From an uncultured Oscillibacter sp. (GTDB taxonomy: Bacteria; Bacillota; Clostridia; Oscillospirales; Oscillospiraceae), in contig CAJUQQ010000006.1 in assembly GCA_910588175.1 (NCBI GenBank), forward strand, positions 9,102 through 73,101: DNA of 64,000 nucleotides, given 5' to 3'. Below the pieces are notes generated by a model that was given only the letters and a program-made list of their open reading frames with translations, did not search any database and was not told the DNA's origin. Position numbers and translations under genes: made by a program. Below are positions 48,690 through 58,983 of this stretch, in pieces; the stretch's first letter is position 1, and every line of letters begins with the position of its first letter.

Positions 48690-48751
48690 ACTACTATTAT
48701 AAATCTGCATGTTTTTACGCAGACGGACCTCTTTTTTAAAGGAACACAGCC

Positions 48752-49750
48752 ATGAAAATCACCATCAGCGACGTGGCGCGTCTCGCGGGGGTTTCCACCG
48801 CCACGGTCTCTCACACCATCAACAGCACCCGCTATGTCTCCAGCGACACCAAGGAAAAGGTCTATCAGGCCATCGCGGCCCTGGGCTATACCCCCGACGC
48901 CTCCGCCCGGAGCTTCCGCACAGGGAAGAAGCGGACCATCGGCTTCATCGTCCCCGATATCTCCAACAAATTTTTCGGCACCATCATCGAGTCGGCGGAA
49001 AACTACCTCTCCGCCCAGGGCTATCATCTCATCATCGCCAACACCAAAGAGAACATGGCCCGGGAGGAGACGAATCTCCGCCTTCTTACGGCGGGTCTGG
49101 TGGACGGACTGCTGGTCGCCAGCACCATGGACAGCTTCCAACGGCTGGACAGCCTGATCCCCGTGAATTTTCCGGTGGTGCTGGTGGACCGGACCTTCGA
49201 GAGCCGGAAGTATCCCTCCGTCACCGTCTCATGTTTCGACGCCATCTACCGCAGTGTTTGCCGTCTGGCGGACCGGGGCAAGCGCCGCGTCGGCATCATC
49301 GGCGGCCTTTCCCGCCTCTCCACCACCCAGGAACGCATTGCCGCCTACCGGGCGGCTGTGGCGGACCGGGGCCTGGAGCAGGACGAGTCCCTGGTCCGGT
49401 ACGGCGACTCCATGGAGGACAGCGCCCCGCCCTGTCTGGACCAGCTTTTGGAACGGGGCTGCGACGCCATTTTGGTCTGCCAGGGTCTAATGGCCTCCGT
49501 CACCATTGCCTACCTCCGGGGAAAGGGCATTCAGCCCCACCAAGATCTGGAGGTGGTCAGCTTCGTGGACTACGACACCCGGGCCTATGAGTTCTATTAC
49601 AACCAGGTGGACCGGATTATCCAGCCGGTGGAAGAGCTGGGCCGGACCGCCGGGGAGCAGATTCTCCTCCGGGTGGAACAGCCGGACGCGCCGGTTCAGG
49701 AGCGGGTTCTGACCTCGGAGTACCGGCCTCGGGGGGAGGGAGGCGCTTAG
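48752..49750 (+). CDS. LacI/GalR-family transcriptional regulator
   Basis: This is a 332-residue repressor with an N-terminal helix-turn-helix (ITISDVARLAGVSTATVSHT), hinge (VSSDTKEKVYQAIAALGYTP) and a periplasmic-binding-protein-like sugar domain (TIGFIVPDISNKFF, DGLLVASTMDS). The effector is unknown and no sugar operon is adjacent. Single gene followed by a terminator. Confidence 0.93.
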   Translation: MKITISDVARLAGVSTATVSHTINSTRYVSSDTKEKVYQAIAALGYTPDASARSFRTGKKRTIGFIVPDISNKFFGTIIESAENYLSAQGYHLIIANTKENMAREETNLRLLTAGLVDGLLVASTMDSFQRLDSLIPVNFPVVLVDRTFESRKYPSVTVSCFDAIYRSVCRLADRGKRRVGIIGGLSRLSTTQERIAAYRAAVADRGLEQDESLVRYGDSMEDSAPPCLDQLLERGCDAILVCQGLMASVTIAYLRGKGIQPHQDLEVVSFVDYDTRAYEFYYNQVDRIIQPVEELGRTAGEQILLRVEQPDAPVQERVLTSEYRPRGEGGA

Positions 49751-49767
49751 AACGCGCTTTTGTGAGG

Positions 49768-49800
49768 AAAACGCTGGAAGCGTTGGCTTCCAGCGTTTTT
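49768..49800 (+). terminator. Terminator of the LacI-family gene
   Basis: AAAACGCTGGAAGC/GCTTCCAGCGTTTT with a short loop and a T-run. Confidence 0.85.
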
Positions 49801-49807
49801 ATATCCC

Positions 49808-49879
49808 TAGAGTCTGTTTTAAAACTGGCGGAAAAAGATACCCCAAGACGGCGTTTTGACGGTTTTAAAACAGACTCTA
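49808..49879. mobile_element. 72-bp palindromic-ended mini-element
   Basis: TAGAGTCTGTTTTAAAAC (49808-49825) is perfectly inverted at 49862-49879. The 36-bp core is GGCGGAAAAAGATACCCC and on. A half copy lies at 24816. It encodes nothing and sits between a terminator and the XRE gene's stop; a MITE-like or REP-like repeat is the best description. Confidence 0.65.
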
Positions 49880-49882
49880 AGG

Positions 49883-50092
49883 TCACAACTCCTCATCCCG
49901 AACATACCGCATGATATCCCCCACCTCGCAGTCCAGTATCCTGCAAAACATCTCAATGGTGTGGGTGCTGACACTTTCGTTTCTCTTGAGCCTAGTGATC
50001 TGCGCGGGACTGACGTTGTATTTTTTGATCAGAGCATATTGGGATATCCCCTTTTCTTTCATAATCCTCCATAAACCATCGTAAGAAATCAT
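49883..50092 (-). CDS. Small XRE-family HTH regulator
   Basis: This is a 69-residue Cro/CI-type helix-turn-helix protein (MISYDGLWRIMKEKGIS, YNVSPAQITRLKRNESVST, MFCRILDCEVGDIM). The ATG at 50092 is about 11 nt after AAGGTGAGG. It is divergent from the gene at 50194, and a palindromic site between them could be its operator. Confidence 0.9.
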   Translation of the reverse strand: MISYDGLWRIMKEKGISQYALIKKYNVSPAQITRLKRNESVSTHTIEMFCRILDCEVGDIMRYVRDEEL

Positions 50093-50115
50093 AGCATTCA
50101 AGCCTCACCTTCTGC

Positions 50116-50144
50116 TTGAATGTTAATGGAAAATGATATATAAT
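50116..50144 (+). promoter_or_regulatory. Promoter of the 50.2-kb gene
   Basis: TTGAAT (50116-50121), 17-bp spacer, TATAAT (50139-50144). Confidence 0.75.
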
Positions 50145-50147
50145 GAG

Positions 50148-50167
50148 ATTAACCAATATCGGTTAAT
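50148..50167. promoter_or_regulatory. Palindromic operator candidate
   Basis: ATTAACC-6-GGTTAAT directly after the -10 of the plus-strand promoter, where a repressor would block transcription. The divergent XRE protein is the obvious candidate binder. Confidence 0.6.
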
Positions 50168-50193
50168 ACTATGCAAAAACTGGAGGAAATGAA

Positions 50194-50559
50194 ATGGGAG
50201 GACTGCTGACTTTAATCGGGGCCGCCGGTTTTATTGGCTGTATCATTTGGCTGATTGTGTGTATCCGAAACTGGGATTCGAAAATCCCACCCATCATCGG
50301 GGCGCTGTTGTGCCTGGTGATGGCTGTGGGCGGGCTGATGTGGAGGGCGGAAACAGAACCGCCGGGAGAGCCGAAACCGGCCGGCGAACATTCGGAGCCG
50401 GAGGGAACCGGGGAGGCCGCGCCGGTGAAGGAGGAGGACGCCGTTGCGTGCCTGACCCATGACATTCCCCAATTTGGCATGGTGTTTGACTGCCCCGTGT
50501 CCTTCGCCACGGAGGGGGAATCCAACGTGATTGCGGAAGATACCTTCGACCGTGTTTAA
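50194..50559 (+). CDS. Membrane-anchored protein, probably truncated by a frameshift
   Basis: This encodes 121 residues: two membrane helices (about 4-24 and 33-50), a Pro/Glu/Gly linker and a short extracellular part ending IAEDTFDRV. The next frame continues immediately as FNAIIAYIKVADLLWADEEF without its own ribosome site. Removing one base at the GTTT near 50556 would join the two into one protein of about 204 residues. I therefore regard this as the 5' part of one gene. Function unknown; probably controlled by the divergent XRE regulator. Confidence 0.65.
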   Translation: MGGLLTLIGAAGFIGCIIWLIVCIRNWDSKIPPIIGALLCLVMAVGGLMWRAETEPPGEPKPAGEHSEPEGTGEAAPVKEEDAVACLTHDIPQFGMVFDCPVSFATEGESNVIAEDTFDRV

Positions 50560-50809
50560 TGCGATCATTGCCTACATCAAAGTGGCCGACCTGCTATGGG
50601 CTGATGAAGAATTTACAAAGGCCACTATGGAAAAAAAGTATGGCTATTATGACTACGAAATGAACTTCGAGCCGATTATCACCTATTATGATACTGCCCG
50701 CCAAACCTTTGAAAATACGTTTCCCCAGTATAAAGATACCCCGATGTATGAATATGTGTACAACCTATGGTTATGGGGGCCTTTATGGGACTCCGCCCGC
50801 CTGGGCTGA
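50531..50809 (+). pseudogene. 3' part of the frameshifted gene
   Basis: The +1 frame encodes VFNAIIAYIKVADLLWADEE followed by a Tyr-rich domain (YGYYDYEMNFEPIITYY, YEYVYNLWLWGPLWDS). The ATG at 50531 lacks a ribosome site, so separate translation is unlikely. A real frameshift, a sequencing error and programmed frameshifting are all possible. Confidence 0.5.
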
Positions 50810-50843
50810 GGGAACCTCCGCGTCCCGGTCCGCTTTCCGCAAA

Positions 50844-50873
50844 AAAGGGCGGAGCCGTTCGGCTCCGCCCTTT
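50844..50873. terminator. Bidirectional terminator
   Basis: AAAGGGCGGAGCC/GGCTCCGCCCTTT with loop GTTC, between the 50.2-kb gene and the rubredoxin gene. Confidence 0.8.
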
Positions 50874-50882
50874 GCTATGCGC

Positions 50883-51038
50883 TTATTCCTTCTCAAACAC
50901 GTCCTTGCCCATCTCGCAGATAGGGCAGACCCAGCTCTCGGGGACCTGGTCCCAGGGAGTACCGGGGGCAACGCCGTTGTCAGGGTCGCCGGCGGCGGGG
51001 TCATAGACGTATCCGCAGGGGCATACGTACTTATCCAT
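50883..51038 (-). CDS. Rubredoxin (CxC variant)
   Basis: This 51-residue electron carrier binds one iron by four cysteines. The sequence opens MDKYVCPCGYVYDPAAGDPD and has WVCPIC near the C-terminus. The first pair is spaced C-P-C instead of the usual CxxC. The rest (GVAPGTPWDQVPESWVC) is standard. It lies 20 bp after rubrerythrin on the same strand, as expected for the peroxide/oxygen detoxifying pair. The start is ATG 51038 with GGGAGGA upstream. Confidence 0.92.
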   Translation of the reverse strand: MDKYVCPCGYVYDPAAGDPDNGVAPGTPWDQVPESWVCPICEMGKDVFEKE

Positions 51039-51058
51039 GACGGTATGTCCTCCCGTTC

Positions 51059-51625
51059 TTACTTAAAGAACCGCTCCAGCAGACCCTTGAAGGCCTTGCC
51101 GTGGCGGGCCTCGTCCCGGGCCATCTCGTGGACGGTGTCGTGGATGGCGTCCAGGTTGTACTGCTTGGCCAGCTTCGCCAGGGCGAACTTGCCGGCGGTG
51201 GCGCCGTTCTCGGCCTCGACCCGCATCTCCAGGTTCTTCTTGGTGCTGGCGGTCACCACGTCGCCCAGCAGCTCGGCGAACTTGGCGGCGTGCTCGGCTT
51301 CCTCGTAAGCGGCCTTCTCCCAGTACAGGCCGATCTCGGGATAGCCCTCCCGATGGGCCACCCGGGCCATGGCCAGGTACATGCCCACTTCCGTGCACTC
51401 ACCGGCAAAGTTGGCGTTCAGGCCGTCGAGGATCTCCTTCTGCACCTCGGCGGGGACATCCGCGCCGAAGGTCTTGCCTACGCCCACCACATGCTCGGCG
51501 GCCCAGGTCATGTCCGCGCCCTGCTCCTTGAACTTCGCGCCGGGAACGCCGCACTGGGGGCACTTCTCAGGGGCGGTATCTCCCTCGTGAACATAACCGC
51601 AAACGGGGCAAACCCACTTCTTCAT
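51059..51625 (-). CDS. rbr: Reverse-type rubrerythrin
   Basis: This is a 188-residue non-haem di-iron peroxidase that removes hydrogen peroxide in anaerobes. The rubredoxin-like domain is at the N-terminus (KKWVCPVCGYVHEGD, CPQCGVPG), opposite to classical rubrerythrin. The four-helix ferritin-like domain supplies ligands in NANFAGECTEVGMYL, YEEAEHAAKFAELLG and ARDEARHGKAF. The start is ATG 51625 behind AAGGAGGA. It is cotranscribed with rubredoxin. Confidence 0.93.
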   Translation of the reverse strand: MKKWVCPVCGYVHEGDTAPEKCPQCGVPGAKFKEQGADMTWAAEHVVGVGKTFGADVPAEVQKEILDGLNANFAGECTEVGMYLAMARVAHREGYPEIGLYWEKAAYEEAEHAAKFAELLGDVVTASTKKNLEMRVEAENGATAGKFALAKLAKQYNLDAIHDTVHEMARDEARHGKAFKGLLERFFK

Positions 51626-51834
51626 AATTGTATCCTCCTTCAAAATTTAAGCAGCTCTGTGCTTTTAGGCAGTGACAAGAGTATAACAGGTTCTTGCAAA
51701 GTCCGCTAGTTGCAAATACGACAAAATCAAAATTTGATGGGAATTCACGGTTTATTTAAAATTGGACACGCATAGCAGCGCCGCATAGATACCGTTCTTC
51801 CCGCCGAACCGGTTCCCCGCGTTTTTAACGGCTT

Positions 51835-51867
51835 GAGCCCCGCTCCAGATGGAGCGGGGCTCTTTTT
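51835..51867 (+). terminator. Classic terminator facing plus, with no plus-strand gene
   Basis: GAGCCCCGCTCC/GGAGCGGGGCTC with loop AGAT, followed by TTTTTG on the plus strand. Both neighbouring genes are on the minus strand; on that strand it has no T-run directly after the stem. Confidence 0.75.
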
Positions 51868-51888
51868 GTTTCAATCTGACAGCAGGGC

Positions 51889-53958
<2,070 letters not shown>

Positions 53959-54021
53959 GATTCGTTCCACTCCTTATCTTTGCTGTCCATGCGGCCGGGG
54001 CCGCAAGCGTCCAATATATGA

Positions 54022-54050
54022 ATTATACAACAGCCGGCGGCGGATTACAA
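54022..54050 (-). promoter_or_regulatory. Promoter of the EF-G-like gene
   Basis: Minus strand TTGTAA (54050-54045), 17-bp spacer, TATAAT (54027-54022). Confidence 0.75.
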
Positions 54051-54133
54051 CAGAAATTTTGGGCAAAATCACATTTATGCTTCACTGCCAAATTGATGGT
54101 TAAATTTTCGTCAAATTACATATGGCAAAAGAA

Positions 54134-54167
54134 GGAAGAGCCCGGCACATAACCGCCGGGCTCTTCC
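54134..54167 (-). terminator. Terminator of the phosphoglucomutase gene
   Basis: GGAAGAGCCCGGC/GCCGGGCTCTTCC hairpin; on the minus strand it is followed by TTCTTTTG. Confidence 0.8.
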
Positions 54168-54196
54168 AGGTTTTCCGTTTCTTGGGAGATCGCCTT

Positions 54197-55924
54197 TTAT
54201 TTCTGCAGGCCCTTCACCCAAGCGCCGTATTTATCCACATTGGCCTGGGCGTCCGCGGCGTCCTTCCCTTGGGTGAGGATGTAGACCTTGATCTTGGGCT
54301 CCGTACCGGAGGGCCGGACAATGACGCTGGTGCCGTCCGCCATCTCAAAGCGCAGTACGTTGGACCCGGAGAGCTCCATGGCCGTCTTGGCCCCGGTGGC
54401 GCAGTCCTTGACGGAGCCGTCGCTGTAGTCCTTGAACTGGACCACCTTCACGCCGGAGAGCTCCGCCGGGGGATTCTCCCGGAGGCCCTTCATCAGGTTC
54501 GCCATGTCCTTCAGGCCGTCCAGGCCGGGCATGACCAGGTTATAAGTGTGCTCGGCGTAGTAGCCGTACTTCTTGTACAGAGCCTCCAGGGCGTCGGCCA
54601 GGGTCATGCCCTGGGCGGCGTACCAGGCGGCCATCTCCGTCAGCAGCAGGGCGGCGGTGACGGCGTCCTTGTCCCGGACGTAGTCCCCCAGCATGTAGCC
54701 GTAGCTCTCCTCATAGGAGAAGATGACCTTGCCCTCGCCGCTGTTTTCCAGCTTGTCTTTTTTCTCCGCCAGGAACTTGAAGCCGGTGAAGGTGTCGAAG
54801 CACTGGAGGCCGTTGACCTCCGCCACCTTCCGGGCCATCTCCGTGGTGACGATGGTCTTCAGGGCCACCGGCTTTTCCGGCATCAGGCCCGCCCGCTTTT
54901 TCGCGCCGATGAGGTAATCCAGCAGCAGCACGCCGGTCTGGTTGCCGGTGATGACCTTAAACTCGCCGTCCTGGGTGCGGACCATGATGCCCACCCGGTC
55001 CGCGTCGGGGTCGGAGCCCAGGATGAAGTCCGCGCCCTCTTTCTTCGCCAGGTCTACCGCCAGATAGAAGCCCTCGGGATTCTCCGGGTTGGGGGAAACC
55101 ACGGTGGGGAAGTCCCCGTCAATGACCATCTGCTCCGGCACGCAGATCAGATTTTTCACGCCCAGGCGCTTGAGCGCCTCGGGAATCAGCTTGTGGCCGG
55201 TGCCGTGGAAGGGGGTATAGACCATCTTGAAGCTGTCCGCCGTTTTGGCCACCGTCTCCTTGTCGTTGACCTGAGCCATGACGTTGGAGAGGAATTTTTC
55301 GTCGGTCTCAGCGCCCAGAACCTCGATGATTCCGGCCTTCACCGCCTCGTCATAGTCCATGCGCCGAATGTCGGTGAAGATGTCGATTTCCCCAAGCCGC
55401 TTGGCGATGGCGTCGGCGTGGCGGGGGGGCAGCTGGGCTCCGTCCTGCCAGTAGACCTTATAGCCGTTGTACTCCTTGGGGTTGTGGCTGGCGGTCACGT
55501 TGATGCCCGCCTGGCAATGGTACTCCCGAACGGCGAAGCTCAGCTCCGGAGTGGGGCGGAGGGCTTCGAAAATGCGCACATGAATGCCGTTGGCGGCGCA
55601 GACCTCGGCCGCAGCCCGGGCAAACTCCATGGAGTGGTTCCGGCAGTCCATGCAGATGGCCACGCCCCGCTGTTTGCCCTCCTCGCCCTCGGCGGCGATG
55701 ACATCGGCAAAGCCCTGGGTGGCCCAGCGGATCACATGGATGTTCATATTGTGGAGACCCGTGTACATCGTTCCCCGAAGGCCGGCGGTGCCGAATTCCA
55801 GCGGGCCGTAGAACCGGGACTCAATCTCCTTGGGATCCTGTCTGATGGCCTCCAGCTCCGCCTTTTCCGCGGCGCTCAGAGCGGGGCTGGCCAGCCATTT
55901 CTCATATTCCTTCATGAAGTCCAT
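54197..55924 (-). CDS. pgcA: Alpha-phosphoglucomutase/phosphomannomutase
   Basis: This 575-residue enzyme interconverts glucose-1- and glucose-6-phosphate for cell-wall and glycolipid sugars. It has the phosphoserine loop TASHNPKEYNGYKVYW, metal-binding loop GSDPDADRVG, sugar loop SYEESYGYMLGD and phosphate-binding VRPSGTEPKIKVY. The start at ATG 55924 behind AAGGAGGAG drops a 26-codon upstream extension. Length fits PgcA of Firmicutes. Confidence 0.93.
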   Translation of the reverse strand: MDFMKEYEKWLASPALSAAEKAELEAIRQDPKEIESRFYGPLEFGTAGLRGTMYTGLHNMNIHVIRWATQGFADVIAAEGEEGKQRGVAICMDCRNHSMEFARAAAEVCAANGIHVRIFEALRPTPELSFAVREYHCQAGINVTASHNPKEYNGYKVYWQDGAQLPPRHADAIAKRLGEIDIFTDIRRMDYDEAVKAGIIEVLGAETDEKFLSNVMAQVNDKETVAKTADSFKMVYTPFHGTGHKLIPEALKRLGVKNLICVPEQMVIDGDFPTVVSPNPENPEGFYLAVDLAKKEGADFILGSDPDADRVGIMVRTQDGEFKVITGNQTGVLLLDYLIGAKKRAGLMPEKPVALKTIVTTEMARKVAEVNGLQCFDTFTGFKFLAEKKDKLENSGEGKVIFSYEESYGYMLGDYVRDKDAVTAALLLTEMAAWYAAQGMTLADALEALYKKYGYYAEHTYNLVMPGLDGLKDMANLMKGLRENPPAELSGVKVVQFKDYSDGSVKDCATGAKTAMELSGSNVLRFEMADGTSVIVRPSGTEPKIKVYILTQGKDAADAQANVDKYGAWVKGLQK

Positions 55925-56229
55925 AGCGTTGCTCCTCCTTTTATGAACGCTGCCCTCGCTTTTGATGGAATTGGACAACGTTTGATTCCTTGCAGCCGGC
56001 AAAATTATCCATGCCGCACAAAAACATTATAAGAGAATCTTTCATTGATGTCAAGACGCAGGGACATGGGGAACCGGAGGACAAGCGGGCCTCCTCTCCG
56101 CCGTAATCGGTTCCGCGCCGCTGTTTAAAACCGGCTCTTTATTATTAGAATAGGTATTGCCAACGGATTCATTTTCTGATATAATACAAAAATGTTGTTT
56201 TATGCCCAAAAGAAAGAGAGGTGTACCCT
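55925..56229. other. Divergent region between pgcA and dnaA
   Basis: No gene. It holds the dnaA promoter, an AT-rich section around 56140-56200 and a partial DnaA-box-like TTATCCATG at 56005-56013 (7 of 9 positions). A GTTTAAAACCGG sequence near 56123 faintly recalls the 72-bp repeat family. Confidence 0.5.
56157..56185 (+). promoter_or_regulatory. Promoter of dnaA
   Basis: TTGCCA (56157-56162), 17-bp spacer, TATAAT (56180-56185). Confidence 0.8.
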
Positions 56230-57549
56230 TTGAATTCCGTCACCGATATTTGGGAAAACGTTCTTCACCAGCTGCGGGGTTCTCTCTCCGAGACCACCAT
56301 CTCCACCTGGTTCGACGAGCTGCGCATCGTGGACATCCGGGGCAATACCTGCTACCTGCACTGCGCCAGCGATTTCAAACGGGGTTACCTGGAATCCCTG
56401 TTTTTGAACAACATCAAGGCCGCCCTTCGGGATATCTTTTCCACCGACTTTGAGGTGAAGATTCTCGACGACGCCGGGCTCCTGGAATTCCAGGGGGGGG
56501 CCGCGCCCAAGCGCCAGTCGGACCGCTTTACCTACGCGGAGTTTACCTTCCGGAATTTTGTTGTGGGCCCCTCCAACAAGCTGGCCCACGCCGCCTCCAT
56601 GGCCGTGGCGGAGCACCCGGCCCAGAACTACAACCCCCTTCTCATCTACGGGGACTCGGGTCTGGGAAAAACCCATCTGCTCTACGCCATCGCGAACGTC
56701 ATCCGGCAGAACGACCCCGCCGCCAAAATCGTCTACATCAAGGGAGACGAGTTTATCAACGAGTTCGTGGAGCTGGTCCGGGCCAACCGGGGCAGCGAAT
56801 TCCGGGCCAAGTACCGGGAGGCGGACCTGCTTCTCGTGGACGACGTGCAGTTTGTGGCGGGGAAGGAGCAGGTCCAGAACGAATTCTTTCACACCTTCAA
56901 TACCCTTTACGAGTCCGGGCGGCAGATCGTCCTGACCTCCGACCGGCCCCCCTCCGAAATGACCCTGCTGGACGACCGGCTCCGGACCCGCTTTGAGTGG
57001 GGCCTGCTGGCGGACGTGACGCCGCCGGACTTCGAGACCCGGCTTGCCATTGTGAAAAACAAGGCGGCTCTGCTGGGCATGGACCTGCCGGACAAGATCG
57101 CCGTCATGATCGCCCAAAAGGTCACCGCCAACGTCCGCCAGCTGGAGGGCACCGTCAACAAGGTGCTGGCCTATAAGGAGCTCCTGGACAAGGAGACCGA
57201 CGAGGCCACCGTCGCCCGGGCCATGCAGGACATCCTGAAGGGCAGCAACGAGTACATCCCCACCCCGGAGGGCATCTTGTCCTACGTCAGCCGCTACTAC
57301 CAGCTGGAGGAGTCGGTGGTAAAGGGACAGCAGCGGGTCCGGGCCGCCGTGGAGGCCCGGCAGATCGCCATGTATCTGATCCGGGTCATGACGAACCTGT
57401 CCCAGGACAACATCGGCCAGCTCTTCGGCAACCGGGACCACTCCACCGTCATCCACTCCATCCGTCAGGTGGAGCAGAAGATGAAAAAAGACCCGGCCTT
57501 CGCCGAGATGGTGAAGGAGCTGAAAACCAACATCACATCCCGCCATTAA
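56230..57549 (+). CDS. dnaA: Chromosomal replication initiator DnaA
   Basis: This is a 439-residue AAA+ initiator that binds DnaA boxes and melts oriC. Domain I is at about 1-80 and domain II is very short. Domain III has Walker A GDSGLGKTHLL (from about 141), Walker B LLLVDDVQF and the sensor ANVRQLEGTVNKVLAY. Domain IV carries the DNA-binding signature LFGNRDHSTVIHSI. I start at TTG 56230 (NSVTDIWENVL) with AGAGAGGTG 6 nt upstream; a GTG at 56221 lies within that ribosome site. Confidence 0.96.
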   Translation: MNSVTDIWENVLHQLRGSLSETTISTWFDELRIVDIRGNTCYLHCASDFKRGYLESLFLNNIKAALRDIFSTDFEVKILDDAGLLEFQGGAAPKRQSDRFTYAEFTFRNFVVGPSNKLAHAASMAVAEHPAQNYNPLLIYGDSGLGKTHLLYAIANVIRQNDPAAKIVYIKGDEFINEFVELVRANRGSEFRAKYREADLLLVDDVQFVAGKEQVQNEFFHTFNTLYESGRQIVLTSDRPPSEMTLLDDRLRTRFEWGLLADVTPPDFETRLAIVKNKAALLGMDLPDKIAVMIAQKVTANVRQLEGTVNKVLAYKELLDKETDEATVARAMQDILKGSNEYIPTPEGILSYVSRYYQLEESVVKGQQRVRAAVEARQIAMYLIRVMTNLSQDNIGQLFGNRDHSTVIHSIRQVEQKMKKDPAFAEMVKELKTNITSRH

Positions 57550-57853
57550 GAGAATAGACCCCCGTATCCGGCTCCGGGACGGCGGTCCTTTCCCCAGTGA
57601 TCCGAGGCGTTTTCAGAAGCGGGGATTTCCACAGTTCTTGGTGGAAAAGGAAAACGTCCCTGTGGATAACCGGCCCTTCGACATGAGGCGTTGAAAACCC
57701 CCGTGTTTTTCAACACCCCCCTGTGGAGGCGGAAAGCCCCGCCGTTTCTGGGTTTTTCCCCTTTTTCCACAATAGGCCGCTTCTACGTCTACCCTTACTA
57801 AATATCTTATTTTTCTTTCTTTAAAAGAGCGTCAAGCACAAGGAGGATTCCGT
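57550..57853. other. Candidate origin of replication (dnaA-dnaN intergenic)
   Basis: A 304-bp gene-free stretch. It has one perfect DnaA box, TGTGGATAA (57661-57669, TTATCCACA on the minus strand), near matches TTTTCCACA (57763-57771) and ATTTCCACA (57625-57633), and an AT-rich block at about 57793-57830 (TTACTAAATATCTTATTTTT) that could be the unwinding element. Few consensus boxes are present, so oriC might be split with the region upstream of dnaA. Confidence 0.6.
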
Positions 57854-58969
57854 ATGAAATTTAGCTGCGAGAAAGCATTGCTCCAAAACGCCATCACCGT
57901 CACCAGCCGCGCCGTGGCGCAGAAAAGCTCTATCCCCGCCCTGGAGGGGCTGCTCCTCCGCGCCGGGGAAGAAGGACTGACCGTCTCCGGCTACAATATG
58001 CAGACCGGCATCCGGTCCAAGGTTTCCGCCGGCGTGGAGGAGGCCGGTGAAATCGTGCTGAACGCCCGGCTGTTCGGTGATATCATCCGGCGGATGCCGG
58101 ACGATCTGATCACCCTTGTCTCCAACGAGAAGATGCAGGTCCGCCTCCTTTGCGGCGACGCGGACTTTGAGATCCCCGGCCTCTCCGCCGCCGATTACCC
58201 GGACCTGCCCGAGGTAGAGGATGAATACGCCGTCTCCATCCAGCGCAAGGTCCTTCGGGCCATGATCGAGGAGGTGGCCTTTGCCGTCTCCACCAACGAG
58301 AGCCGCCCGGTTCACACCGGCGCCCTCTTTGAGGTGGGCGAGGGCGGGCTGACCATGGCCGCCGTGGACGGCTTCCGCCTGGCGGTGCGGAAGGAGCCTC
58401 TGGAAAAGCTGGAGGGAGGCGTGTTTTCCTTCGTAGCCCCCGGTTCCGCCCTCAATGAGGTAAAGGGCGTCTGCGGCGACGTGGAGGACCTGGCGGAGAT
58501 CACCCTGGGCAAACGGCACATCCTCTTTACCGTAGGCGGCGTGGAGCTGATCTGCCGCCGCCTGGAGGGAGAGTTCCTGGATTATCGGAACGCCATTCCG
58601 AAAAAGAACCCCATCGCCGTCACCGTAGAGGCCAAGGCCCTGATTGAGAGCATCGACCGGGTGTCGGTGGTGATCTCCGATAAGCTGAAAAGCCCGGTGC
58701 GCTGCCGCTTCGAGGAGGGGAGGGTGCTCCTCTCCGCCAAGACCGGCAACGGCGAGGCCAAGGATGTCTGCCGCCTGGAGGGGGACGGCGAGGGGCTGGA
58801 GATCGGCTTCAACAACCGCTATTTGATGGAGGCCCTCCGCTATGCCCCCGCGGACAAGGTGCGGGTGGAGCTGAACACCGGCGTGTCTCCCGCCATCATC
58901 GTGCCCACGGATGAGAAGGACAATTTCCTCTATATGGTTCTGCCGGTGCGGCTGAAGAACGCCGACTGA
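57854..58969 (+). CDS. dnaN: DNA polymerase III beta subunit (sliding clamp)
   Basis: This 371-residue clamp dimerises around DNA and tethers polymerase III. The N-terminal MKFSCEKALLQNAITVTSRA and three repeated domains are as usual, with TMAAVDGFRLAVRKE in the middle and a C-terminal NFLYMVLPVRL. Length is normal. The ATG follows AGGAGGA. Second gene of the replication cluster. Confidence 0.96.
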   Translation: MKFSCEKALLQNAITVTSRAVAQKSSIPALEGLLLRAGEEGLTVSGYNMQTGIRSKVSAGVEEAGEIVLNARLFGDIIRRMPDDLITLVSNEKMQVRLLCGDADFEIPGLSAADYPDLPEVEDEYAVSIQRKVLRAMIEEVAFAVSTNESRPVHTGALFEVGEGGLTMAAVDGFRLAVRKEPLEKLEGGVFSFVAPGSALNEVKGVCGDVEDLAEITLGKRHILFTVGGVELICRRLEGEFLDYRNAIPKKNPIAVTVEAKALIESIDRVSVVISDKLKSPVRCRFEEGRVLLSAKTGNGEAKDVCRLEGDGEGLEIGFNNRYLMEALRYAPADKVRVELNTGVSPAIIVPTDEKDNFLYMVLPVRLKNAD

Positions 58970-58983
58970 GACGGGAGGGAGCG

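Noticed and set aside
56221..56229. GTG at 56221 as the dnaA start
   Set aside because: The GTG is part of the AGAGAGGTG ribosome site; the TTG at 56230 gives the usual NSVTDIW start with correct spacing.
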